NCBI GenBank assembly: GCA_013398955.1 | Contig: VWPU01004439.1 | Coordinates: forward strand, 23,908 to 87,907 | Direction of reading: 5' to 3' | DNA: 64,000 nucleotides | Source of the DNA: Callaeas wilsoni | Taxonomy: Eukaryota > Chordata > Aves > Passeriformes > Callaeidae | Shown: positions 13,877 through 25,446 of the stretch, in pieces | How the letters are laid out: each line of letters opens with the position of its first letter | Numbering within the stretch: position 1 is the stretch's first letter | Made by a program: the position numbers and the translations under genes | The notes under the pieces: model-generated | The model's database searches: none | What the model saw: only the letters and a program-made list of their open reading frames with translations | Told to the model about the DNA's origin: nothing

Positions 13877-16322
13877 CACGAGACTCCAATGAAGCTGTTA
13901 GGCACTCTGCCCACGGCACTCACAAGAAGGTATGTCTCTAATGGATTGCAATAGTTTATGCAGTTGAATGTAGCAGTGTGCAGAAGTCATGATGCCAGCA
14001 CTGTGAATGCAGCCTATCTCTTTCCTCACCTATAATACCCAAGTAAAAAAATCTAGTGGTAGTCAGGTCTTGAAACAGACAACAAGCCTGTCAGAAAAGA
14101 CTTTCCTTCATCCTTTAAAAATGCAAGAGCGAAAGATACACAAAGAAGAAAATGTTCTTTGATGTGATTGTCCAAACCTCCAAGGCTTTCATTCATGAGA
14201 AGGCTTTTAGGAAAGATAGCTCCAGTCTGTACTGAGAATCTCTTATGTGAGATTGTATGTCACACAGAGTACAACCTGAATGTAAGGCCAGGAGCTGTAA
14301 ATGACATTTTAGTGAAAAGGTGGTTTTATTTCTCTAAAGGCACACAAGATTCAGTACCTATAATTCAGTGCAAAATACTGCTCAGACACCTGAGAAAGAC
14401 TAGCAGTCCAGGTCGTCCTCTACTGTGAGTGGTCTCCTTCAGTCTGAAGACATCTAATGATAAATATCAGTGAACAGCCATTACTTCCAAGACCACGACC
14501 TCCTTGTCTTTCCACCTCTTTATATGAAAGTATAGATTTATTTAGAAGCTCCAGCTGGACAAAATGCCACAAGACATCCTATGAACAGCACAATCTGCCG
14601 TAAAAACAACTGACCCATCGTTGCTTCTCTTCACTGGCCACATTAGTTTGCTGTACCAAAGTTCAGAGTCTTCATCTTTTACCTTGAAAATACTCAACTT
14701 TCTGATAACATGCAATGAAAGTTGTTTCAGTTTTAATATGCACTTTCAATATGCACTGAAACAAAAATATAGATTCTTATATTTGAATTTTTTATACTTA
14801 CATGTTTATAAACTCAAAGGGAAATGAGCTTTGACTCACTGTACACAATTCAGCTACATTGCACACAAGAAGTAACAGGGATATCATTTTGCACAAGGAA
14901 TGGGACGAAGTAGGGAATTTTTATAGGAAAGTACAGCAAGAACACATCCTAGGTAGGCTGAACATTTGACTCAAAGGATCCTGCAGAATGGACAGGTGAA
15001 AAGGAAAAAGACAGAGACACAGGCCTGAAAATTTAAAAGAGGAGGGCAAAGAATACGAGCAATAAGCTTGGGCCTGGAAAACCCATGAAAGAAACTAGAG
15101 AAGGTTGGGATTGCTTTATCTTCAAAAGGAGACGATCAAGCAAAAACTTAATAAAGTGTCAGATACCCAAGATCATTGTGTCATGTTTTTTAACACAAGA
15201 AAACGTGTTTAAGTAACATCAACAAATATTTTAAAAAGTATTAAAATCAATATTAATAAAAATATTTTTAATGTGACATTGAAATGTAGTAAAAAGAAGT
15301 GTCTGTGTATAGAATGACTGATTTGGGAATTTTTCTTACAAAAAGTAAATAAGACTGAGAAGTTAGATGAAAAAGCAACTACGTATTTCTGTAGGTAGCA
15401 ATAGTCCCATAACACAATAAAAGCTATGTGAAGAGCGTATCAGACAATGTGTATCAGGCCTTAATCTCTTAAGTACTAACAGATAAAATAAAGTCTATGG
15501 ACAGGGAAGACAATGCCATGTCTTCCCTTTTTGTCTGAAACATGTGGAACTCGGTGCTCTCAGACGCATTCCCTTGGACTTAAAACCTGAATCAGTATGG
15601 CAAGTCCTAATATCATGAACAGACAGATTCATAAAAATGTAACACCAAGTTACAATCAAATTTAATTGAGCTTTACAAAAAAGGAACACCTCAAGAAGAT
15701 TTACTTGTGAAGAGTAGCTGCACTTCCTTCTGACCATGCTCAGAGAGATCCTCCTACGTATTTCTTTCCAATATTGTAACTCTTGAAAGGCTCTCTTCCA
15801 TCCAACTCCAGGTGATTTTCTGATATTGTAGACAGTTATCCAGATAGTGAGACACATTTATAATTAAAAAAGACCTTAAGTGAGAATCAGGTTCTCCAAT
15901 TCATTACAAGTTTCTATCTATGTAATTCAAAGGCTACTTGCCACAAAAGACTGCAGCTCTTGGTTAATTTTGAGGATAGTTTTGATGGAAAAAAGCTATT
16001 GGAAGAGGGAAGGGGAAATTTACTTTTATTAAAACTTATTAAATTAATAAAATATATTCTTTTTATTAAAAAATAATTATAAGGTTTATTCTACCAAAAA
16101 AAATTGATATTGGATATTGCACGTATGGTTTACAATTCATTCTTATCCATATGAAGTTCATTTCCAAATTCACTTTGATACTATGTCTGAACTAGAAAGA
16201 GCAGAGGTTAAATAGGAATGAAACAGGAAATGGAACAACAAATAAAAGCTCTGAAACAAAGCCCTATGTTTTCTGTAATCTGGTGGCTAATGGCTTTATG
16301 CAGCAGGAACACTACACATGGC

Positions 16323-16331
16323 GGGGGGGGG
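16323..16331 (+). repeat. Poly(G) run of 9
   Basis: Nine consecutive G after ATGGC. Length may vary by allele or be affected by sequencing error. Confidence 0.8.
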
Positions 16332-19300
16332 TACGGAAGGCAGCAGACTGTTGTGTATCCGAGTTCTGCCAACCTACTCAGCAGAAAGCTGGCTGGTGTC
16401 CAAAGGTCTAACTAGGAAATACAAAAACACAGTTCTAAAAAACCAACCCTTTCAAGCTCCCTGATCCACATTGCTGAGTTTTTCCTTTGGACATCTTTTT
16501 TTTCTTTTCTTTTCTTTGCAGAAACAGCTGCAGAAACATTCTTTTTTAATAATTCAGAAGTTTACCCCAAAACTGGATTAGAAATGACATATCTGCTTAA
16601 TCTTGGACCAGAAAGCTTAGGGCAGATTCTTTATAGACATTTCTGGCTACAACTCATGCCCCCACAAACACACAATGCTCATGCACGGTCTCTTGGCTGC
16701 CTTTATGTGTAACCATCTGTTAGGCAGAGTCGCCCATTCACAAGCAGTTCCAGCCTGTTTCCCAATCGTCCTGAACCCGAGCGAATGCTGGCTGAGATAC
16801 ACAATTGTGCTGTTGCCACTCGCAGGAAATATCTTTGGCCTGACTGTGATGTCAATCACACTGATCTCACATATTTCTGTAGATTTTATCACACGTAACA
16901 GAACTTAAAGCCAAAATGAGCAATGAGTGGATAATGTGAAGTCTGCTTTATAGGCACTGGTAGCTCTGGTGTTTTGTAGGATAAGCTGCTAAGTAATTTA
17001 AAGAAACTAGGCAAAGAAGTGGCCCCAAGAGTTGCTGACCTTGGGCAGTGATACTCACCTAATCCCACCTTTGGCAACATTAGAATTTAAGATTAAATAA
17101 TTTGATCTCACATGGCTACAAGCAACATGAGAACAAACCATGAGCTGTGTGGTTGTTGACATGAGTGGGACCTTAAAATACAAGTTGCATGGATATCTTG
17201 CTAATGGAGGTGTAAGAAATACAAATCAAAACTAAAAGACTCAAGTGAGACCCATAATTAAATTTTAGTAAACTTGACGGCAAATCTGTGAATGAGACTA
17301 GTGTTTCCTATTCTTTCAAAGACAGATTTTGCACCGCATTTGATTGTGATGCTAAAAACCTCCTCATAGTTAACATTTACATCTTCACTGAAGTTTCTCC
17401 TTTAAGTGGTTTCTTAAACAAGAGAAGACAGATGTTTGAGAAACATAAAACAGATCCTTCCATAGAAGAAAACGTGAAGGACTTTTTATCATTTCTCTGG
17501 GACAGATCATTCTTCCTTATTTTTGGTAAGGCAAAATTTGCTGTGTAAGGTAATACTTTAACTAGACCAAGTGTATAGCTGGAAAAATGGATATGCTTTC
17601 AGTACAAGTATGCTAAGTACTTTCATGATCTGCCTGCAAAACATGCCAATACCTCTGATTTTTGAGGCTCACTATTGCCAGGGCTTGCCCAAATTTGGGA
17701 AAGTATTTGGGCATATGTCTGAAAACTCAGAACATATTATGCATGAAAGTCCTACTATCTTAAAAAGAAAAAGAAAACAGTTAAGCAGGTGTTCAAGGTA
17801 GCAATTACACTCAGACAACTGATTCTGACAGAGGCCAGAGACCCAAGATGCTCCGTCAGTCTATTTTCTTACAGCAGGCTCAACAGCCTGTAAATCCTAC
17901 CAGTCTTTGCAGTAGACAACGGTAGAATCTTTTATGGGACATCTCATCCATACTTTGTCCTACCCACTCTCTAGGACAGCCTGCCTGCTCAACATTGCTT
18001 CTGTAATGTCTTTGCAAGATCAGGTAGGAACCACGGAAAACAAACTTGAGGTTCTCTTCCCACTTGTCTCCAATCCTGACTTCAGTGCTCTCCTGTCAGT
18101 GAAAAGCACGAGGGATCAGTGAATTTGGCCTCAATCCCAGCCTTCAGACCACTCTTATATGTAGGTGAAGATATAGCTACTACATTTTACTGGATTACGG
18201 CCAAGTCATTCAGTACTTTGAGGGAATATCCAGACCCTGAATCAATTCAGAAAATTTCCTTGAACTTAAGAAACCAGACTTCTTAATGCATCTTGAAATA
18301 TGGACCATTCTTTAGGTTATTTGGTGACATGGAAGTCAATACTGTCATGTCTGATGTTAGAACAGTCTTGAGTCTTGCCAGTTAAACAGTAGACTAAACT
18401 GCCAAAAGTCATACTATCTTTATTCTTGAGCAGAACTTCACATCTTTCAGTAGAGCATCCACTTCAATTCATTAGAAAAATTTAAAGTTCCTAATTGCAC
18501 ACATCAGTTTGATGTTAATTTTTATTGGAGTTTTTCCTCATCTTTAATATAGTCAGTCTATTCATCTGAAAGAACTGCATATTTTGGAGTTTGTCATCTG
18601 ACTTCTTGTAAACTTCTCATTTGGCACTAAGTGCAATGACCATGTTGATTAGAGCAACCATATGACATGGGGCTGGAATTGCTGTCAACTCATTACAAAA
18701 ATATATAAGGCCTCACTTTTAATTACTCATTTAGTAACAGATTAGTTCTTATTGCCTGCCAACAGCATGACCTCTCTCTCTTTCAAGGTCAACATAAATC
18801 AAAAGAAATCAGATGAGCTTGAACTTGTTGTTTATTCACTTCTAACTCTTTCATAAGAAAATCTGTTTAACAAAAAAATAAAAAGCAAGTCTCCATTCAA
18901 TAAAGAGACCATTATTAGGGCTAAAGAGCCAAATTTCCTGTTGTGTTTTTTTTCTGAATAGCCTCAAGTAATATTCCAGGAAAAGTGCCTTGGTACTGTT
19001 TTCTTTGTGAAATAAAAAGAAAATCGGCATTAGAAACATGAGATTGCTTACAGGTTTCAAATACCAGTATGAATAAGGGTTTCCTGGTTCCATGTTTTAA
19101 GGATTAACTGTATTAAGCACTACAAAATGACATTTGTCATGTATACTTTAGCTGTCTTGATCTGACAAACCTCTGCAAGCCTTACAAATACAGGTTGTAT
19201 GTGACTTTTCTGAGATTGCTCTTGAATAATGCAAAATTATACAAAATGCATCATTTCACCTCCAAGGAAAAGAATCAATAAATAAAAAATTCTTAAATAC

Positions 19301-21137
19301 AACTAAATAGTACTCTTTCAATGATTAATTATGACTTAGAGATATGAAAGGCTTGGCTGCACCTGTTTGTGTCAACAAAAATTCCTTCAAGGTTTTGCTG
19401 TCACTGATGTTTTAGCACCTAGATTTTCATTAATGATAAAATTATCTTTGTGGGTCTTCTGGCCATGAAGGATGTGCTTTACTGGCCATGTTCTACAGAC
19501 TGTTTTTACAAAGAGCTATGTATTTATCCAAGTGCCCAGTCGGTTCAGATGGGGAGAAGGTGCTCAAAGGCCTGGACCTCATGACTTTTTTGTTTTGCCA
19601 TAAATACTTTCTGTAGGTCTGTCTTTTTGTTTCGTCATTGTTGTTTTGGTTTTTTTTAACAGAAATGCTTACTTTGGCTTATTCTGTAACATAACACATT
19701 CTAACCTCTGCTAAAATTGTGCCTCACGCTGATCAAACTCATTTCCAGTCCTTTAAAAGGAAAAAGCCACATTAACAGAAGTGCAGGCACACCAGTATCT
19801 CACCCTTTACATGTCCAAATCTGGAAACACATTTGATTAACACACACAAGTCAGTCCTCACTCACAGGACCCAGTGTGTTGGTCCAGGTTGCAGATGCCC
19901 ATGAAGCTAGAAGGAGAAACCAGATCAGTTTCCCAAGCCTTGGTACCACTCTTCGTCCACAAGACTGTGAAGGGTTTGAAATTTGCCTTGGTCCTTCAAA
20001 GAACATTTACAAGATAAGTGACATTGGATGAGATAGTTTAAATATTGGCATTTATGACATAAAAGGTATGTAATTAACTAGTAAAAGACATAGGTGACAC
20101 ACAAAATGCATTAAGGGACACACTCACATTTATGTTCTGAAATATACTAACAATTACTAAGGGACAATACTTTCTTAACACAGACATCTTTGACTCTCAT
20201 GTTGAGATGTCAAACTATTAGTCAAGCACCTGACTAATTTATTCATTCCTATATTTCTTCAGCATGATTTGCAGGTTCATTTTAGCAGGAACATTATAAT
20301 GACAAATACATAGACAAAGTAGAATATGTTATTCATATATGCAATAAAACCACCAAATGTATAGTCATGACTTATTGCAGTGCAATGTGTACGGCCTTTT
20401 TGGCCAGATGATATACCAGATGTTTCACTTCCTTTAGCTTTGAAAAGTTCACGTGCAGCAGAATCAGTTCCTGAGGGTAAGGGTGGGGCTTAAGTATCTG
20501 AAGTTAAATGCACAAGAATTGACAAATAAGGAAATATTTTATTCATAAAAATAATTTTCTGTGTAAGTCTTATTTTTTCCTGTTTACCTCAGAAGAGTAC
20601 AAACTGTTGAGGCAGACTGTAGGTAAAGTTTTGATTAAGGTTTTTTTTCCTTTTACAGCTCTCTTTTCAGTTTTCCTAGTTTAAAATAAATTTCATTTAA
20701 TTTTTAAAGGACAAAAGGATAAATCACATCTGAAGTAGCTATGGAATGCATAACAGGTAGGAATATATTGGTTTTGTATAGTCATTCCTTTTACAAAAAA
20801 ACTCAAGGGAGGATAAAACCCAACACTTTATTTTAAAGTGTCGAAGACCCATCTGCTCTCTAGATACATTTTGCCCATGAAAAGTATGAGCAAGACATAG
20901 ATACAAACCTGTCCTTTGAGCTGCTGGGTCTTTCTCTGTATCTCCAGCTGACATCTAAAAAGAATGTGGGCTCAGATTCGCAGAAATTGTCGCAAGAATA
21001 AGGCACCAGTGCATGAAGCACAAGAAAGTCGTGAAGGAATTTACTGCCAGTGGAGTGGGCAATGCACTCGAATCATCACTAGAGCACCAGACAAGGCAAG
21101 AAAATTGCCCAAGTTTTCACTAGAAATAAAACACATT

Positions 21138-21162
21138 CCCCTCCCCCTCCCCCCCCCCCACC
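21138..21162 (+). repeat. C-rich pyrimidine tract
   Basis: A run of C interrupted by two T and one A, including eleven consecutive C (21149-21159). Confidence 0.85.
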
Positions 21163-22263
21163 TTTATTTTCTTCATCTGAAATAGAAGGTGGCCAGACCT
21201 GCTCCATTCCAATGAACTGGCAGCTTTGGGCTGGCCCCTTTCCACATTTCAACAAAATTGACAGTAGCCACCAGTCCTCCCATTAGCTCCACAGACTTTT
21301 CATTGAAAATTCAGGAATACTCAAGGGCAACCGCTAAACCTGGGCCAGCCCCAGCTGGAGCCGAGGGACTATAAAACCCTGCAACATATATGGATCCCAC
21401 CTTTCCTTCCTGGCAAAAAACTGCCAACCTCTCAGGAAGGAGGCAGAAGAAATCTTATACAATCCAAGATTTTACAGTTCTGAAGGAGGCCAAGGGGGTG
21501 TAAATTCCAGCTAGACCCCTGCGTATTGTTAAATTTTAAAGAGATAGTTCAGCAGGATTTGCTGGGTCTTACAAGTGCCTACATACACCCTTCACAGGCA
21601 TCCCAAAAGATGGGGAGCAGAACAGGCTGGGGTTTATTTTTTTTTCTGATTCCATTTACCTATCCTGAACCGTAAGAACATTAAAGCCTGAAAACAGAAC
21701 AGACCACAATGGAAACTGTATTAACACTGCACTCTGCTGTGTGTTACATGCTATACATCCTTTCTATAATTTCTTCTCTATAACTCTGTTTAACCTCAGG
21801 GAGTAGTTTGAACTGTGGTTTGTATCATACGTGTTGTACAGAAAAAAATAAGTCATTGAACACACTTGTGCTTGCTTCTTTAGGTGTCTAGAAAGTTTCT
21901 TTTCCCACCAAATGGATGCCAATGGTTTTAAATGAAAGTATTCTGAAAAGCAAACAACAGACGAAAACCGACTGTTCAGAATAATAGCCCTCTTAATTGT
22001 AGGGGTTGTCCCTCATTAACCCCACTCATCTGCAAGAGGGTGTCTGAGCTTCTTCCTACGTGGAGACACTGTCTGTCTCCCACATTCTCTGCAGCAGATA
22101 TTCAGATCAAGATGCACTTGTATTTTTCAATCTAAAAGAGAGGCTCGATTTGTAAGTCTAGTGCCTTTTCCTGAGAAAGAGAAGGTTAAAGAGCAAGGGG
22201 AAAAAAACCCCCAGCATACCGAAAAAGAGTGAATGCACTGAAAATCAAAGCAGCACTTAAAAG

Positions 22264-22279
22264 CACTAGGTGGCAGCAC
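22264..22279 (+). promoter_or_regulatory. CTCF-like core motif
   Basis: CACTAGGTGGCAGCAC agrees closely with the vertebrate CTCF core (consensus near CCACYAGRKGGCRSY). It is a single instance in otherwise AT-rich DNA, about 41.7 kb from the GSC start codon. Motif only; binding is inferred. Confidence 0.45.
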
Positions 22280-22639
22280 AGCAAATGGTATTTCTTCCTC
22301 CAGTAATGAAAGTCGTTGAAAACTACAGAGGGATTTCAAAATCAATGTATTACTCTAAAATTATATTACAAAAAATTTGGAAATAAAAGGAATACCAGTA
22401 CAAAAGGAGAGAAGACAACACAACAACCACTCTCCCTTCTCTTAAGAGTAATGCTTTACAGCATGCTTCTTCGCAAAACCGGATGGCAGCACTATTGCCC
22501 AACTACAAAGCTCCAAAATGTACACTGGATGCATCTCTCCCTTCCTCAGGGTCCATACATCACCCCAGACAACATCTGCCCCAGGATGCTTGTTGACTGG
22601 TCTGGAAAACATGGGTGTCTACAGCCTGTCAGCTCTGCC

Positions 22640-22742
22640 TTCACCAGAAGGAAGTTTTTCCACACAGAGGATAATTCAAGGACACTGGGAGGAAGTTGGT
22701 GGCCATCTACAGTCTTAGGCCTGAAGAAATAAACGGTACAAA
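22640..22742 (+). mobile_element. Degraded CR1 fragment
   Basis: GGAAGTTTTTCCACACAGAG followed by GGACACTGGGAGGAAGTTGG and GGTGGCCATC follows the order of the CR1 segment that normally reads 'ttctttacacagagggtg...cactggaacaggttgcc', with gaps. Short and diverged. Confidence 0.5.
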
Positions 22743-23489
22743 TCATCTGGGACTGGACCAGAAACTGTTGGGTTTTTTTCCCTTTTTATCTATTATGTAC
22801 CCCCAGCCTTGCAGTTCCTTTATTTTTTTTCCCCTGACTATTTAATATATTTCTTGTGATCTCATACACTCTAGCACCATGCCAGGATTTTTCAGAAACA
22901 TGTAGAATGCGTATCCCCAAGAGAAAGCCACGATCAGTCCTGGCTCTGACTTAAAAACAGACTCCTTTGAAAGCAATCCTGAGCTTCAGCCTCATCCTTT
23001 GAGAAGTGCATGAGCATACACTCACACATGTGTGTAGATACACACGTGTAATCATATGGCTGGCATTCAGTTCAGCAAATTAATTCCTCTGGTGCTGACA
23101 TCTGTGACTCTTCAGTTGGTGTTGCAGAGGGTCACAGAGCAAATGTAACTGCAAAAGAATCTTATGGAACTGAATGTCTGAGCAACTGAGCAGCAAATGT
23201 AACTCGGTGTCAGTAAGTGCAATGCAGCTACTTAAAGATTCTTAAGTATGGGCCAAGCCTGTTGTAAAAGGTTCTCTGAAATCATCAGCATCTTGCTTTG
23301 CAACAGTTAAAGCACAAAATGGAAGAGGAAAACAAAACAAAAGAGCAAAAGAATAGAAAAATGTTAGAAATCATCGTCATGACCAATCCATCCAACCAAT
23401 GACAACAGAAGATACAGAAAAGATACAGCAAAACAGAAAGTGTACAATGTCTACAGAAATTACCAAGTACATGAAACTGTTTCCATTTG
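22743..23489. other. Non-coding DNA between two CR1 remnants
   Basis: Nothing recognised. T- and A-rich stretches and no open frame of note. Confidence 0.55.
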
Positions 23490-23800
23490 ATGAAAGATCA
23501 GTTAGACTATTATTCTTCAACTTGGAAAGGACAACTGAGAGAAGAATAGGCAGCTTTAGAATCATGACTGATACGGAGAAAACAAACAGAAATCAATTAC
23601 TCTGCATTTCTCATCATCTTGGAATCAGTGGGAATCTATGTAATTATTAAATATCAGGCTTAAAGTGAATAAAAATAAATACTTATAGTAATCAGCTATA
23701 GCATGGAGCTCATTGCCACAGGACATAATGAGAAATCAGAAGGATTTTAAAAGGGCTGAACCATTTGATGGAAGACTTTCCAGCCATGACTGTGTAACAT
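23490..23800 (+). mobile_element. Ancient CR1 LINE 3' fragment
   Basis: About 300 bp with the landmark order of an old amniote CR1 3' region: CTTGGAAAGGACAACTGAGA, then AGAATCATGACTGATACGGA with GAAAAC, then CATGGAGCTCATTGCCACAG with GAC, and GAAGGATTTTAAAAGGGCTG. These mirror the 'aaatcatga...', 'gaactcattgccacaggat' and 'aggattcaaaaaggg' words of reptile and bird CR1. It is more diverged than the 12.4 and 34.9 kb copies, so probably an older insertion. Confidence 0.8.
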
Positions 23801-24054
23801 GATGGCCCAAATGCATGGTGGGGCATCTCATGCAGTTTATAAACCATCAGTAACGCAGTGCAAAGAATGTCCACTAGGAAAGGATTACTCTAAAAATCCC
23901 ACTGATAATAGTTTCCCTAAGTATCAAGGACAAGATCCTGTCATACACAGACTGCTGGTTCCACCCAATAAAGCTGTCATTGGATGTTATACTAGAGAAA
24001 ACACTACTTGTAATGCGTATCAATCCTACATATTAAAGATTACAAATTCATGTT

Positions 24055-24067
24055 AAAAAAAAAAAAA
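24055..24067 (+). repeat. Poly(A) run of 13
   Basis: Thirteen A followed by GGAGGG. No retroposed gene was recognised upstream of it. Confidence 0.85.
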
Positions 24068-24684
24068 GGAGGGCCAATAATAACAAAACAAACAAAAAAG
24101 ATCAGCAAGGCAAAACAGTGAGGTCTGCACTGACCCATTTTCTTTTTCTGACGTGTACACTTGAGTCAGTCTAAAGATATCAGTATTGCACATGAACACC
24201 CAGAGACATAGTCAAGGGCTTATGAAAGCATTCAGTCAAACACTGGCCTTATTAAAATCATAGATTTTTTTTTATATGTTCAGTATATATTTGAGGTAAA
24301 AAGCAAAAGTTGAATAGTCTAGCTCCTAAAATCCACACTTACAACATGTATTTTGCCCAACTTTTATGGGAAAATCCAGCCTTTTTCACTCTTCTATAGG
24401 CTCTTTGCTCCCTTGCAATTTGATCTGTTTCTCCAATTTGAATTCCAAATGGGAACTTACTCCAGAGCATTTCCAACAGCTTGAAAATTAAAACATCTCA
24501 AAGAAATACATTAGGCTTTTTGGCTGAATCCTTGCAGATCCAGATGATACACTGGAGATTGAGTGGCATGTTTTAGCAATATCAATGAAAATTCAGCCAA
24601 CCACCAGATCATCAGTTTATTGTCCCTGTGTCACCATATTTAGTGATAATCAGGGAAACTACTTCTTTTTCAGGATATTTCCAT

Positions 24685-24721
24685 CAGTAAACAAGGCTTA
24701 TAACAGTAAACAAGGTTTATA
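24685..24721. repeat. 18-bp tandem duplication (19-bp period)
   Basis: CAGTAAACAAGGCTTATA at 24685-24702 recurs at 24704-24721 with a single C-to-T change. Confidence 0.85.
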
Positions 24722-25158
24722 TTCTTTCCATGTGCCTCACTCCTGCAAATTTCATGGAGATATGTGCCAGGCAGAGGCACACGGAGGCACTTAATTAATG
24801 TTTTCACAGATAGAGAGGATGCAGAATGAATGGAAACATTTTCTTATATGCCAGAGAAGCCATACACAAGATCACTATAAGAATCCTGCTAACAGAACCC
24901 CCTGTGCTTGCAGTTCACTCACCATGTGGAGAATTTTAAAAGATGAGAGTTAATACATAGGGCATTAGCTGTATTTCCAGGAGTACACGGGCTGTGCTAC
25001 ACAATTAATTGTTCTGAAGGCTAGAAGAGATGACAGTGATAATCAGGATAATCCCCTGTACACAAAAGGGAAGCAGCCTTATTAACTCCTGCCTTTGACT
25101 CCAACCCCTACAAATGAGTTACAAACATGATTTTAAGAAAAGCATCCATATTTTGTTT

Positions 25159-25446
25159 TCAGGTTTTCAATAGTGAGGAACTTGCTAGGCTGTTCCAACT
25201 TTTAATTACCATTAAATATTTAGATCTTGCTAGATTGTTATCAGCCAGACAGAACAACCAGTTTAGACCCCCATAAGGGTTTTCTTGTATATTTGTAAGT
25301 CTAACTCTAAAGAGTTTCTTGTTTAATGGAAGAAGTAGGGTGAACTTGTTCTCTGAGTGGAAAACATATTTCCCAACCCTTTGGATCACCCTTGTAGGCT
25401 CTCTTTGGACTCTGCCCAGTTGTTTTTTTTCAGCTGTGGATTTCAA
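25159..25446 (-). mobile_element. Diverged CR1 LINE fragment with ORF remnant
   Basis: On the minus strand a 95-residue open frame reads AEKKQLGRVQREPTRVIQRV near its start, which matches the CR1 stretch after the reverse transcriptase (consensus like LERVQRRATRMI). Downstream, TTAAAAGTTGGAACAGCCTA matches the 'gcactggaacaggttgcc' word. The middle is deleted and altered. The open frame is a remnant of LINE coding sequence, not a host gene. Confidence 0.65.

Larger units (their letters stand above)
12645..22639. other. Non-coding AT-rich DNA
   Basis: No gene recognised over 10 kb. Contents noted separately: the 13.8 kb duplication, the G-run at 16.3 kb, the C-tract at 21.1 kb and the CTCF-like motif at 22.26 kb. 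Around 15090-15140 a segment (GAAGGTTGGGATTGCTTTAT, then CTTCAAAAGGAGACGATC) weakly recalls a CR1 interior. A strong pyrimidine tract ending TTTGCAG at 16494-16521 is not followed by a convincing exon. Confidence 0.55.
23801..25158. other. Non-coding AT-rich DNA
   Basis: Holds the poly(A) run at 24055 and the 24685-24721 duplication; nothing else recognised. An 85-residue open frame at 23799-24056 ends beside the poly(A) run and has no known match. Confidence 0.5.

Noticed and set aside
16494..16521. Strong pyrimidine tract with TTTGCAG resembling a splice acceptor
   Set aside because: No convincing open exon with a donor follows; it is better explained as a T-rich simple tract.
18190..18250. 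Possible plus-strand MIR fragment (GGCCAAGTCATTCAGTACTT)
   Set aside because: Only one short word matches; the rest of the MIR order is absent.
22316..22732. 138-residue plus-strand frame
   Set aside because: Its second half overlaps a CR1-like remnant, another frame is open on each strand, and no family is recognised.
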